The translations under genes were made by a program, and so were the position numbers. 64,000 bases of DNA from Psychrobacter sp. (GTDB taxonomy: Bacteria; Pseudomonadota; Gammaproteobacteria; Pseudomonadales; Moraxellaceae), in assembly GCA_029267175.1 (NCBI GenBank), contig JARIDJ010000080.1, forward strand, positions 1-64,000, read 5' to 3'. Shown here piece by piece: positions 36,839-46,600 of the stretch. The notes under the pieces are model-generated. The model did not search any database and had not been told where the DNA came from. It worked only from the letters and a program-made list of their open reading frames with translations. Every line of letters starts with the position of its first letter. Position 1 is the stretch's first letter.

Positions 36839-37450
36839 TTACGAAGATTCGCGATCTACCGAAAAGTCTACTGAGGTAACATTACCGGTAGTATTAATAT
36901 GATCAATATTTTGTAGATGACGGCGATTGGCCTCAATACTGTTAGAGACGTTTATCTGGCCTGAGGACTGCGCAGGTATTTTGCCAGTAGGATCAACCAT
37001 TAACTCTTCTACGCCATCAAACTTAGTAATATCAGCTAGATTAAAACCAGCAGGCGCGGCGTATAAACGCGCCTTTTTGCGTAGCTTGTCAGCCGGTGAC
37101 CAGTTCATAGCGCCAAGGCTCAGCTCATAAATCAAGCCGACAATTAAGACACCAATAAATATCGCCGCCGCAGCAAAGCCCAGCCAACCGGTCTCACGCA
37201 CCGATACTGAGTAAGCATATAAATATAGGGCTTCTAAATCGAAGATAACGAAGAAAATCGCTACTAGGTAGAATTTGGCAGACAAACGAATACGGGCATT
37301 GCCAGCTCCGACAACACCCGCCTCAAATATCTCTTCTTTTTGTAAACCTTTTGAGCGTCCACCGAGCAAACGCGGTACGGTCAGCATAAAGATGACCAGA
37401 CCTATAGCGGCTAAAATAAAGGCAACAGCTGACCAATTCAAGGCAGACAT
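36839..37450 (-). CDS. nuoA: NADH-quinone oxidoreductase subunit A with a long C-terminal tail
   Basis: A three-helix membrane subunit; the first helix, the GAGNARIRLSAKFYLVAIFFVIFDLE region with its conserved acidic residues, and the third helix are clear in the first 130 residues. At 203 residues it has about 55 more than E. coli NuoA (147); the tail is hydrophilic and Asn-rich. It is the first gene of the nuo operon. AGGAG lies 11 bases before the ATG. Confidence 0.95.
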   Translation of the reverse strand: MSALNWSAVAFILAAIGLVIFMLTVPRLLGGRSKGLQKEEIFEAGVVGAGNARIRLSAKFYLVAIFFVIFDLEALYLYAYSVSVRETGWLGFAAAAIFIGVLIVGLIYELSLGAMNWSPADKLRKKARLYAAPAGFNLADITKFDGVEELMVDPTGKIPAQSSGQINVSNSIEANRRHLQNIDHINTTGNVTSVDFSVDRESS

Positions 37451-37740
37451 GATAATACTTGCTCCTAACCCAATCAGTGTCAGGTGTTAATGAGCGATTA
37501 CTATAAACGATGGGCTATTTGCCGCGATTATCCATCTTAACCGTCAACAAAATCATAACCTACACTAGCAACCCTATTAAGCACCGTAACGCAGATAAAA
37601 ACACAAAAAAACTGTGTTGGTAACGACCAATTATCAAGATTATTGACGATAAGATGTGAGGACAGACAGCTTAGACTTAGCTAAGGTTAAACTAAGATAA
37701 CGGCTGGTCATCAAACCTTTCAAATCAAACAGAAATGAAT

Positions 37741-37784
37741 TTATTAAATCAATATCATATTGAGACACTTAATTGATTTAATAA
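37741..37784. repeat. 13-bp perfect inverted repeat upstream of nuoA
   Basis: TTATTAAATCAAT (37741-37753) and ATTGATTTAATAA (37772-37784) pair exactly, with an 18-nt loop. It is 290 bp before nuoA. It could be a regulator-binding region or a structured leader; no T-run follows on either strand. Confidence 0.5.
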
Positions 37785-38144
37785 CTCATTACCTACGCTC
37801 AATAATGACGTGATAACTGGCATAAACGGTTTACATACTATACGCATATCAGGCTCTAAAAGCCAGTTTTTCACTGCATTGAGCGGTCATTTTATATGCT
37901 ACAAAATATATCTGTGAGCAAACCTTATCAGCAGCGCACCAAGATACTTAACATAAAAAACGGGCTAACTAACCTTAATAATAAGCGTAATAAATAGGCG
38001 GATATTGTAAACCAAATACGCCCAATTGCAACCTAGCAAATAATATTATTAGCGTCATTAGTAGTAAACCAAGTGAACCAAATAAGCAGTAGAGTCATGA
38101 GTAACGGCTGAACTAATTTTTATGCTTAGCCAATTGCCATTATC

Positions 38145-38181
38145 AAAAAAGGGACAGACCTTATGGGGTCTGTCCCTTTTT
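38145..38181. terminator. Strong terminator downstream of lolA
   Basis: GGGACAGACC and GGTCTGTCCC form a perfect 10-bp stem with a 6-nt loop, flanked by A6 and T5, so it can act in both directions. It isolates lolA from the nuo promoter region. Confidence 0.92.
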
Positions 38182-38260
38182 AGTAGCAGTAGCTTATGTA
38201 GAAGTAGCTTATACTACTAACAATTATTAAGACGCTTATTAGGGTCTGATTAATAAATCA

Positions 38261-38947
38261 CTACTGATTAATGACATCAACACCTTTTGGCGGAGTGAAT
38301 TTGAATTGACTAGCACTGATACTAGGATTCATCTTAATACCACTGAACTTAATTGAGGTGGTCTGCCCCAGTGTGTCGTTCAATACCATCATCACCGGCT
38401 TGCCGCCACTAAAGCTCATAGATAGGCTTTTGAAACTAGCGTCACCAGATTTGGGATAAAGCACATAGTAGTTTTTATTAGCGTAAGGCTGAGTGATTTT
38501 GAAGTTTTGCGCTATTTTATCCGGATCGCCTGATAGTAACAACGCTGGAGTATTACCCACTTGGCTATCGACTGCCTGCTTGGTCGCTTGCTCTAAGTCT
38601 TTATCATAAATCCACATAGAGCTGCCATTAGCGACAATCAACTGCTCAGATGGCGACTTGGTTTCCCAGCGAAAATTATTCGGGCGCTGTACACTCATTG
38701 AGCCCTTAAAAGTGCCGCTATTGGCTCCCTTGGTCGTTTGCGAGAAATTAGCCGTCATACTTTTGGTATTAGTCAATAAGCTGTTTAGGCGCTTAGCGGC
38801 TTGCAAACTATCTGCCGGAGCGGCACTAGCCGTCTGAGTCAAAGCGACCATAGGAGCCGCTACCCCTAATGTGGTCATCAACACGCCAGCTAGCGCGCTA
38901 CTCATAAGCTTTTGTTTTAGCGTCGTTTGCTTGATAGATACTGTCAT
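38261..38947 (-). CDS. lolA: Outer-membrane lipoprotein carrier protein LolA
   Basis: LolA is a periplasmic chaperone that takes lipoproteins from the LolCDE complex to LolB. The start at 38947 is chosen because GAGAGGA lies just upstream; an in-frame ATG at 38971 has no ribosome site. The first 40 or so residues are a long signal peptide ending in TASAAPADS. The mature part has the LolA pattern (FSQTTKG, RPNNFRWETKSPSEQLIVANGSSMW in pieces, DLEQAT). In many relatives ftsK precedes it; that is not seen here. Confidence 0.92.
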   Translation of the reverse strand: MTVSIKQTTLKQKLMSSALAGVLMTTLGVAAPMVALTQTASAAPADSLQAAKRLNSLLTNTKSMTANFSQTTKGANSGTFKGSMSVQRPNNFRWETKSPSEQLIVANGSSMWIYDKDLEQATKQAVDSQVGNTPALLLSGDPDKIAQNFKITQPYANKNYYVLYPKSGDASFKSLSMSFSGGKPVMMVLNDTLGQTTSIKFSGIKMNPSISASQFKFTPPKGVDVINQ

Positions 38948-39331
38948 AATAATCCTCTCTAAAGATGTCAACTAAGAAGTTAGTCAAAATATATTAATTC
39001 AATAATAAACCTGACTAAAAAGTGTTTTTTAAATTATTGTTAACTTTGACTATTCAATGTACTGTCCAAACAGCGCTACACTGCCTCTAAAACCGTACTA
39101 TTAAATAATGAGCACAGTTTGCCAGTTTTTATATTACGCGCCTAGAGCTGATTTGCAATGAATACTACCGCTGCCATACGCGCTTGTAACGGTTCTAACA
39201 GCCAAAAAAATTCCCTACTACCAAATAGGCAATAGGGAATTTTTAATCGTTATAGCCGCTGTGCCATTGTTGCTATTATTAACTTATAGAAACAATAGTA
39301 GAAACTAAAACCATTATTAATCAAGCAACGA
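38948..39331. other. Intergenic region between rpmA and lolA
   Basis: Contains the terminator of the rplU-rpmA operon at 39204-39245 and, nearer lolA, its promoter region. No gene is seen. Confidence 0.6.
39204..39245. terminator. Terminator downstream of rpmA
   Basis: AAAATTCCCTA (39207-39217) pairs exactly with TAGGGAATTTT (39233-39243), 15-nt loop, with A- and T-runs outside. It ends the rplU-rpmA transcript. Confidence 0.88.
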
Positions 39332-39589
39332 TTAGGCGCTTTCAACCATGACATAACGACGGTTAAACTTACCTTTAGTTGCAAACTTTACCACACCATC
39401 ATTTAGGGCAAATAAAGTATGATCGCGGCCCATGCCAACGCCTTCACCAGCGTGGAATTCTGTACCACGTTGACGAACGATGATGTTACCAGCTGTGATG
39501 GTTTGGCCACCAAAGATTTTTACACCAAGCATTTTTGGGTTTGAGTCACGACCGTTACGGGTTGAGCCGGCAGCTTTTTTATGTGCCAT
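39332..39589 (-). CDS. rpmA: Large ribosomal subunit protein bL27
   Basis: bL27 has an N-terminal arm that reaches the peptidyl-transferase centre. [19 protein letters not shown] is the hallmark start, followed by the beta-rich body ([20 protein letters not shown]). The 85-residue length is normal. It is the second gene of the rplU-rpmA operon, 107 bp after rplU. Confidence 0.98.
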   Translation of the reverse strand: MAHKKAAGSTRNGRDSNPKMLGVKIFGGQTITAGNIIVRQRGTEFHAGEGVGMGRDHTLFALNDGVVKFATKGKFNRRYVMVESA

Positions 39590-39696
39590 GGATAATTCTC
39601 CTCGTTAATTTGACTTATCACTGCTGTGATAACTCTTGAGCTTTTAGTGCGTTACTTATCAGTACTAACTATTCAGTAATAACTAAATATTGATAA

Positions 39697-40008
39697 TTAA
39701 GCATTAATCGCTTTGATTTTTAACAAGGTGTACCACTGGCGGTGACCTTGCTCTTTGTGATAATGCTTACGACGGTTGTGCTTGATGATACGGATTTTAT
39801 CGCCGCGACCATGTTCAACCACTTCCGCTTCTACGCTAGCGCCTTCGACTACCGGTTGACCGACTTTTACAGTCTCGCCATCAACAACCATTAATACGTC
39901 TTCAAACTTGATTGTTTCGCCTTTTTCTGCTTTTAGTAATTCAACTCTAAGCAACTCATCGGTAACGACACGGTGCTGTTTACCACCACTTTTGATTACT
40001 GCGTACAT
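39697..40008 (-). CDS. rplU: Large ribosomal subunit protein bL21
   Basis: bL21 binds 23S r[17 protein letters not shown] at the start and [17 protein letters not shown] near the end are typical. The start at 40008 is preceded by a GGAG-type site; an upstream in-frame ATG (40062) adds 18 residues without similarity. 103 residues. First gene of the operon with rpmA. Confidence 0.97.
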   Translation of the reverse strand: MYAVIKSGGKQHRVVTDELLRVELLKAEKGETIKFEDVLMVVDGETVKVGQPVVEGASVEAEVVEHGRGDKIRIIKHNRRKHYHKEQGHRQWYTLLKIKAINA

Positions 40009-40623
40009 TGTCTGACTCCGTTTAACCCGTGTGCCGTGGCTGATATTATACCAACGCTTCAATAACGAACACGACAGGGAAAAATTAAAGGCAAGATTTT
40101 ACTTAACTTTGACTATAAAAGCAAGTTGCTTATCTTGTTTTACTAAGCGCGCTTTTAGCTGATAATACCAATGTCAGTACTGATCTAATCACTAGTCTAA
40201 TACTAATCAAACTAGCGCTAGTGCTATCAAGCGTGAGCGCAGTATTATAGCTTATTTAATCAATAACTTATAGCTTCTTTTTATCCGCCGCTATTTATCA
40301 AAGTTATAATAGCTTTTTAGAGCACTATTATTTATTTATTGATTATTGATGGCGGCTATTGATAGTGGCTATCACTTATGTCTTTAGAGCGACTGTAAAA
40401 TAGAGCTGCTTAGAGATAGAGCCGCTTAAACATAGAGCTACTAACAAAAATACTGCTAACCCCCTTTACTAGAGCTATTACTAACAGCTATTACTCATAA
40501 CTATCATCAACAACGACTGTTATCGGGTCAACAACACACATTAGGCAAGAATTCGCCGGATGGGCTATGCTATTATAGGCAAACCTAAAACCTTACCTTA
40601 TTCATTTAATACGACTATTTATT
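40009..40623. other. Divergent intergenic region between rplU and ispB
   Basis: This 615-bp A/T-rich gap has to hold two divergent promoters. Three imperfect copies of ATAGAGC-type 16-mers lie around 40400-40445. No gene or clear RNA structure is seen. Confidence 0.6.
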
Positions 40624-41631
40624 ATGACCAGCACTTCTTTAACCTCTCCAGCGCTTAATTACACCGATATTCAAAGTATTGTCGCTGATGATTTCGATAT
40701 CATGGACAAGCAAGTCTTTGGCAGTCTCAACTCCAAAGTTCAACTGGTAATGAGTGTCTCGCAGCATGTGATTAATGCTGGCGGCAAACGCATGCGCCCA
40801 CTAATTACCTTGCTATGCGCTCGGATGCTTAACGATGAACCTAGCAAAAGAGCTATGCATTTAGCGGCCATTACTGAGATGCTGCACACCGCTACTTTGG
40901 TACATGACGATGTGATTGATGAATCAGGACAGCGCCGTGGTAAGCCCACTGCCAATGCCACTTGGGATAATGCTACTGCGGTTTTGGTAGGCGATTATCT
41001 GATTGCTCGCGCCTTTAACTTGTTAGTGGGCTTTGAGAGCTTGCCATTATTGCAGCTGTTCTCTGATGGTACTTGTGATATCGCCGAAGGTGAAGTATTG
41101 CAGCTGCAGCACCAGCATAACCCAGCGGCTACTGAAAATGACTATCTCAATATCATCGATGGTAAGACCTCAAGGCTATTTATGATGGCCACCCAAGGCG
41201 CTGCGATTTTGCAAGGTCAAGAGCAGCATTTGCAAGCCCTAGCTGATTTTGGTCAGCACTTTGGCAATGCCTTTCAAATTATCGATGATGTGCTTGATTA
41301 TAGTGGTGATAGCGAGCTGATGGGCAAAAACCTAGGCGATGATCTGGCAGAAGGTAAGCCGACACTGCCCACTATCAAAGCGCTTGAGCTACTAAAAGAT
41401 AGCGACAAAGAGGGCTATGAGCAGCTACGTATTGCAGTACAGACTGGCAAAACACCAAAGGCTGAAGAGCTTATTGATTTGGTACGTAGCTCAGGCTCGC
41501 TAGCTTATTGTACGGAGCGCGCTTTAACAGAGACTCGCTTGGCTCAGCAAGCGCTAAGCTTGTTACCGGATAACCGCTATCGTCAAGGCCTATATCAGTT
41601 AACGGAGCTGGCAAGCTCGCGTTTACTATAA
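40624..41631 (+). CDS. ispB: Polyprenyl diphosphate synthase (octaprenyl-type, IspB)
   Basis: IspB extends farnesyl diphosphate with isopentenyl units to make the ubiquinone side chain. The first Asp-rich motif is in LVHDDVIDESGQRRGKPTAN and the second in IIDDVLDYSGD; both are intact. At 335 residues the length is normal. Divergent rplU-rpmA beside ispB is a common gammaproteobacterial order, which supports the call. Product chain length cannot be read directly. Confidence 0.94.
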   Translation: MTSTSLTSPALNYTDIQSIVADDFDIMDKQVFGSLNSKVQLVMSVSQHVINAGGKRMRPLITLLCARMLNDEPSKRAMHLAAITEMLHTATLVHDDVIDESGQRRGKPTANATWDNATAVLVGDYLIARAFNLLVGFESLPLLQLFSDGTCDIAEGEVLQLQHQHNPAATENDYLNIIDGKTSRLFMMATQGAAILQGQEQHLQALADFGQHFGNAFQIIDDVLDYSGDSELMGKNLGDDLAEGKPTLPTIKALELLKDSDKEGYEQLRIAVQTGKTPKAEELIDLVRSSGSLAYCTERALTETRLAQQALSLLPDNRYRQGLYQLTELASSRLL

Positions 41632-41825
41632 TTTTAATTATTGCTAAAATTATTGGCACGTACTGAGCAGCCGAGCAAGACTGGCATTTATTATAAGACT
41701 GACACTTATTGTATAGTACTGATGCCCTAGCACTAGTCTACAGTTTGACAGTTTAATAAAGAAACACTCTATAGCCATGGGGTTAGCCGCTAGATTGGTA
41801 TCAGCGGCCACACTTAAGGGTTGCT

Positions 41826-41858
41826 AAAATAGCGGTTTTGATGATACCGCTATTTTTT
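41826..41858. terminator. Terminator between ispB and the efflux operon
   Basis: AAAATAGCGGT (41826-41836) pairs exactly with ACCGCTATTTT (41846-41856), 9-nt loop, followed by T. It lies 195 bp after ispB, so it probably ends that transcript. Confidence 0.85.
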
Positions 41859-42044
41859 ATATTGTTAATCTAACAACTTAGCCTTTATTAAGCTCGTTTA
41901 ACAAAACTTAACAATATTCTAACGGTTGACTTGCTATACCGCTAAGAGTGTTAACTTTATAGTGAAGCTTGTAGTGACAACGTTTAACCACCTAGTGTTG
42001 CTAAGCTGTCATCACAGCAGTAGCAAAAGTGGTCTTTTTTTGGC

Positions 42045-42076
42045 TTGACTGTAGGGTTAACCCTATAGTTTATAAT
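42045..42076 (+). promoter_or_regulatory. MerR-type promoter/operator of the RND efflux operon
   Basis: TTGACT (42045-42050) and TATAAT (42071-42076) are both near consensus but separated by 20 bp, longer than the 17-bp optimum. A 22-bp palindrome (42048-42069, arms ACTGTAGGGTT and AACCCTATAGT, one mismatch) fills the spacer. This overlong spacer with a central dyad is the architecture of promoters activated by MerR-family regulators such as ZntR or SoxR. The regulator gene is not in the adjacent sequence. Confidence 0.75.
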
Positions 42077-42098
42077 AATCGATTAAATTTGTTCGTCT

Positions 42099-42125
42099 CA
42101 CTAACGCCACTAACGTCACTAACTA
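42099..42125 (+). repeat. Three 9-bp direct repeats downstream of the efflux promoter
   Basis: CACTAACGC, CACTAACGT and CACTAACTA are contiguous and start about 22 bp after the -10 box. They fall in the predicted 5' leader. Function unknown. Confidence 0.6.
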
Positions 42126-42176
42126 TAGTGTCGATTTATTAATAAAAATTTATTAGTTAACATTAACTTTCAGCTC

Positions 42177-42228
42177 GCTTACTGTTAATCAAGGATGACA
42201 GCTCTGACCTTCTTGATTAACAGTAAGC
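42177..42228 (+). other. 17-bp perfect inverted repeat in the efflux operon leader
   Basis: GCTTACTGTTAATCAAG (42177-42193) and CTTGATTAACAGTAAGC (42212-42228) pair exactly around an 18-nt loop. It lies between the promoter and the first gene's ATG, 59 bp upstream of the latter. No run of T directly follows, so it does not look like a simple terminator. It may be a large operator or an RNA switch-like element. Confidence 0.75.
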
Positions 42229-42287
42229 ATTATAGTTATGTTTTTATATACTCTTACTATATTACTACCTTATTACCGAGGACATTG

Positions 42288-43664
42288 ATGAAGCATTCTT
42301 ATCTTGCGCTTGTAATAGCATCTGTACTATCTACAGCAGTACTAGTTGGCTGTGACAAAAAAGAAGACGCCGCCGCGGAGGCAGCTGCACAGCAACAGAT
42401 GCCGCCTGCTGTCGTCAACGTCCAAACCGTCAATCTGACTACGGTGCCTCAAGTACAGACTTTCTCTGGACGGACTACCGCGTATCAGACGGCAGATGTA
42501 CGCCCACAGGTAAACGGTATCATCGATGAGGTACTGTTCCGTGAGGGCAGCAACGTCAAAAAAGGCCAACCTTTATACCGTATCAATACCGACAACTACG
42601 CCACCTCTATTGCTAGCGGTGAAGCAGCGGTGCAACAAGCGCAGGCCAATTATCAAACCGCTATGGCCAATAACGCTAATGCCAAAGCTGAATTAATCAG
42701 CCGTCAGGCTTCATTGGCGCAAGCACTGAACGATTTTCAGCGTCTAAAAGGTCTTGTTGAGATTGATGCTATCTCAAAGCAGCAATATGATCAGGCACAA
42801 ACTGAGGTTCGTACTGCCCAAGCTGCTGTCGAGAGTGCTAAAGCGGCAGTCGGTCAGACGCAAGCAGGGATTGAGAGTGCAAAAGCAGGAATTCAAAGCG
42901 CGCAATCAGGCTTAGATGCTAGTACTTTAGATCTTAACCGCACTATCGTACGTGCGCCTATTAGTGGTCGCACCGATCGCTCAAGCGTGACCGCAGGTAC
43001 GCTCGTCAATGCCAGCCAAGCCGATCCTTTAGTGACCGTCTCGCGCTTAGATCCTATTTATGTCGATATCAGCCAATCTTCATCTGAGCTACTAAAGCTA
43101 CGTCAGCAAATAGCTGAGGGCAAAGCCCAAGCAGGTATGAATTCAGTGGAGCTGGTCCTAGAAGATGGTAGTGTCTATCCGGTAACGGGGAAGCTTGCTT
43201 TATCTGAAGCAAAAGTCGATGAATCAACGGGAGCGGTCACCTTACGCGCGATATTCCCGAACAGCAATAATGTGCTCTTGCCAGGTATGTACGTCAGCGC
43301 TCGCATCACTCAAAGCGTTATTAATAATGCAGCGCTAGTCCCTCAAAGCGCGGTTATGCGCTCAAATAAGAGCGAGACTCAGGTTTATGTGGTCGATGCT
43401 AATAATAAGATTGAAGTACGTCCGGTGACGATTAACGGGACTTATGATGGAAACTGGGTGGTCACTGAAGGTCTAAAAAATGGCGACAAAGTAGTAGTCA
43501 TTGGCGGTGCAAAAGTGAAGCCTGAACAAGAAGTGGTGGTCAAACCATTGCCAGATGCCAATGGCTCTGCTGCCAAGCCTGCAGCTACCGCTAAAACACC
43601 ACAGCAAGCTGCAAAATCGGTGAATGACTCTACTACAAAACAACCTACTGAAGCCGCCAATTAA
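42288..43664 (+). CDS. RND efflux periplasmic adaptor (membrane fusion) lipoprotein, AcrA/AdeI-like
   Basis: The adaptor joins the inner-membrane pump to the outer-membrane channel. The start at 42288 follows a GAGGA site and gives a signal peptide with lipobox (LVGC, near residue 18). An earlier in-frame ATG at 42195 lies in the leader hairpin and adds no signal sequence. The lipoyl halves (DVRPQVNGIIDEVLFREG and TIVRAPISGRTDRSSVTAG) flank a helical hairpin of Gln/Ala-rich heptads (about residues 80-170), and a beta-barrel and Pro/Ala-rich tail follow. First of three genes in an operon. Confidence 0.93.
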   Translation: MKHSYLALVIASVLSTAVLVGCDKKEDAAAEAAAQQQMPPAVVNVQTVNLTTVPQVQTFSGRTTAYQTADVRPQVNGIIDEVLFREGSNVKKGQPLYRINTDNYATSIASGEAAVQQAQANYQTAMANNANAKAELISRQASLAQALNDFQRLKGLVEIDAISKQQYDQAQTEVRTAQAAVESAKAAVGQTQAGIESAKAGIQSAQSGLDASTLDLNRTIVRAPISGRTDRSSVTAGTLVNASQADPLVTVSRLDPIYVDISQSSSELLKLRQQIAEGKAQAGMNSVELVLEDGSVYPVTGKLALSEAKVDESTGAVTLRAIFPNSNNVLLPGMYVSARITQSVINNAALVPQSAVMRSNKSETQVYVVDANNKIEVRPVTINGTYDGNWVVTEGLKNGDKVVVIGGAKVKPEQEVVVKPLPDANGSAAKPAATAKTPQQAAKSVNDSTTKQPTEAAN

Positions 43665-43699
43665 TTCCATTTAAAGCTAGGAAGACCTAGGGATATACT

Positions 43700-46600
43700 A
43701 TGTCACGTTTTTTTATTAATCGACCTATCTTTGCATGGGTGTTGGCTATATTAGTCATGCTTGTGGGGATTATATCAGTCGTAAGTTTACCGATTGAGCA
43801 GTACCCTGCTATTGCGCCGCCAACCATTTCGGTCAGTGCCACCTACCCTGGTGCTAACGCGCAGACCGTTGAGGACTCAGTGGTACAGGTCATTGAGCAA
43901 CGGCTTAAAGGCCTTGATGGCTTGATGTATATAAAATCATCAAGCTCATCAAACGGTGGCGCTTCGGTGACGCTGTTTTTTGAAAACGGTACCAATGCTG
44001 ATACCGCGCAAGTACAAGTACAAAATAAACTACAAGCAGCGATGAGCTCCTTACCGGAGTCTGTACAGCGTCAAGGTGTCAACGTCAATAAATCCTCCAC
44101 CGGATTTTTGGTGGTACAAGGCTTTGTCTCTGAAGATGGCAGCATGGATCGCGCCGATATTGGCGATTACATCAACTCCAATGTGGTAGATCAGCTCAGC
44201 CGTGTCGAAGGGGTTGGTGAAGTCCAAGCCTTTGGTTCCTCTTATGCTATGCGTATCTGGCTCGATCCTGAGCGCCTACGTAGCTTTAACATGGTGCCAT
44301 CAGACGTCGTCAATGCAGTACGAGCACAAAACGCGCAAGTCTCAGCAGGTCAAGTGGGGCAAGCTCCAGCTGATCTAGACGAGCAAGTGATCAATGCGAC
44401 CGTTACCGTACAAAGCTATTTACAAACGCCTGATGAATTCGAAAACATCTTGTTAAAAACAGACAACTCTGGCGCGCAAGTTCGCTTAGGCGATGTCGCA
44501 GAGGTTGAGATTGGTAGTGAGAATTACAGCGTTATTTCACAGTTTAATGGTAAAGAAGCGGCCGGTCTTGCAGTCTCACTAGCTAGTGGCGCTAATGCTC
44601 TGCAGACTCGCGAATTAGTAGGCGAGCGTATAGCGGAGCTTGAAAAGAACTTTCCACCAGGGCTAAAGTCAGTCGTGCCTTATGACACCACGCCCTTTGT
44701 AAGACTCTCTATTGAGCAGGTAGTAAAGACCTTGATTGAGGCTATTATCTTAGTCTTTATTGTCATGTATATCTTCTTACAAAACTGGCGCGCTACCATC
44801 ATCCCTACCCTTGCTGTACCAGTGGTATTGCTTGGTACTTTTGCTGTGCTTTATATTGCAGGCTTTAGTATTAACGTATTGACTATGTTTGCTATGGTAC
44901 TCTCCATCGGTCTACTGGTGGATGATGCTATCGTCGTGGTCGAAAACGTTGAGCGAATATTAGAAGAGAACGCGACTATCTCCATCAAAGATGCCACCTT
45001 ACAATCGATGGGCGAGATCAGCAAAATCGTTATTGGTATTGCGTTGATACTCTCCGCAGTATTTGTGCCTATGGCCTTCTTTGGCGGCTCAACTGGGGTG
45101 ATTTATCGTCAGTTCGCTATTACTTTGATTACAGCGATGGTGCTCTCGGCATTAGTGGCGCTTATTTTTACTCCAGCATTATGTGTGACCTTACTCAAAC
45201 GTAGTAAGAGCCACGAGAAAAGCAATAGTGAAAACCAAAAAGGCTTTTTTGGCTGGTTTAACCGCACCTTTTATAAAGTCAGTCGTAGCTACGAGAATTT
45301 CGTTGGCAAGAGCTTTCGCTTTAAATGGTTATACGTTATCGCGTATGCCGCTATCATCGGTATTATGGCGGTCATATTCTTACGTATTCCAGGCTCCTTC
45401 TTACCAGAAGAAGACCAAGGTATTATGTTTACCTTAGTGCAGCTGCCAGCTGGGGCTACCCTCAATGAGACGCAAGCCGTCCTTGATAAGGTAAACGACT
45501 ATTACACCACTCAAGAGCCTGATAACGTCGTTTCAGCCTTTACTATTGCTGGTTTTAGCTTTGTCGGTCAAGGCCAAAACGTCGGTTTAGCTTTTGTAAA
45601 ATTAGCCGACTGGGAGGATCGAGAAGGCGATGAAAATGCGGTAAAAGCCATCTCCGATCGCGCTAACGGTTATTTCTTTACCCAAGTGAACGAAGCAACA
45701 GTATTTACTATTATACCTCCAGCTATTAGCGGTCTAGGTAACGCTAGCGGCTTTGATTTGATGATTCAAGATGCGGGTAATATCGGTCATGAAGGCTTGC
45801 TAGAAGCCCGTAATATGCTACTAGGTATGGCAGCTCAGAGTGATCAAGTGGCTGGTGTGCGTCCTAATGGACAAGAAGATGCGCCGCAGTTAAAAGTTGA
45901 TATCAATCAAGAGCAAGCCGCCGCTTATGGATTGTCTTTAGGCAGTATCAATAGCGTCATCTCCACCGCTTGGGGTTCAAGCTATATCAATGACTTTGTG
46001 GATCGTGGTCGTATTAAGCGCGTCTTTATTCAAGGCGAGCCTAGTAGCCGTACCAACCCTGAAGACATTGGTAAGTGGTATGTGCGTAATGATGTCAATG
46101 AGATGATCTCCTTTGATGCCTTCTCTAGTAGTCGCTGGGAGTACGGTTCGCCTAACTTGACCCGTTATAACAGTTTGCCATCGATGAACATTCAGGGTAA
46201 TGCAGCTCCTGGCTTAAGTACGGGTGAGGCGATGGATGCTATGGAAGCTATGGTAGAAAAACTTCCTGAAGGCGTTAGTTTTGAGTGGACAGGTTTGTCA
46301 CTTGAGGAGAAAAAATCAGGTGCTCAGGCGCCTATGCTTTATGCTATCTCTATCTTGGTGGTGTTCTTGTGCTTAGCAGCGCTATACGAGAGCTGGTCTG
46401 TACCGTTCTCCGTACTACTTGTTATCCCGCTTGGGGTCTTGGGTGCTGCGTTATTTACTTGGCTACGCCAGTTCAATAATGACGTTTATCTGCAGGTCGG
46501 TCTACTAACCGTCGTCGGGCTATCCGCCAAGAACGCTATTTTGATTATCGAATTTGCCAAAGAGCACCAAGAAGAAGGCAATAGCCTCAAAGATGCGGTA

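Larger units (their letters stand above)
37451..38260. other. Long leader/promoter region upstream of the nuo operon
   Basis: The 810-bp gap between lolA and nuoA is the largest in the window and no gene is seen in it. It contains a perfect 13-bp inverted repeat (37741-37784) and the lolA terminator (38145-38181). A promoter for the 13-gene nuo operon must lie here, but I could not pick a convincing -35/-10 pair. Confidence 0.7.
41632..42287. other. Intergenic region upstream of the RND efflux operon
   Basis: This 656-bp region holds an 18-bp direct repeat (41677-41712), a terminator (41826-41856), a MerR-type promoter (42045-42076), a triple 9-bp repeat (42099-42125) and a long leader hairpin (42177-42228). 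It contains no supported gene. Confidence 0.8.

Noticed and set aside
38145..38181. GGGACAGACC inverted repeat as a mobile-element end
   Set aside because: It has the A-run, stem, short loop and T-run of a plain terminator, and no transposase or second end is nearby.
42195..42287. Upstream in-frame start for the efflux adaptor
   Set aside because: The ATG lies in the loop of the leader hairpin, and the 31 extra residues would bury the signal peptide; the ATG at 42288 has a ribosome site and a proper lipobox.
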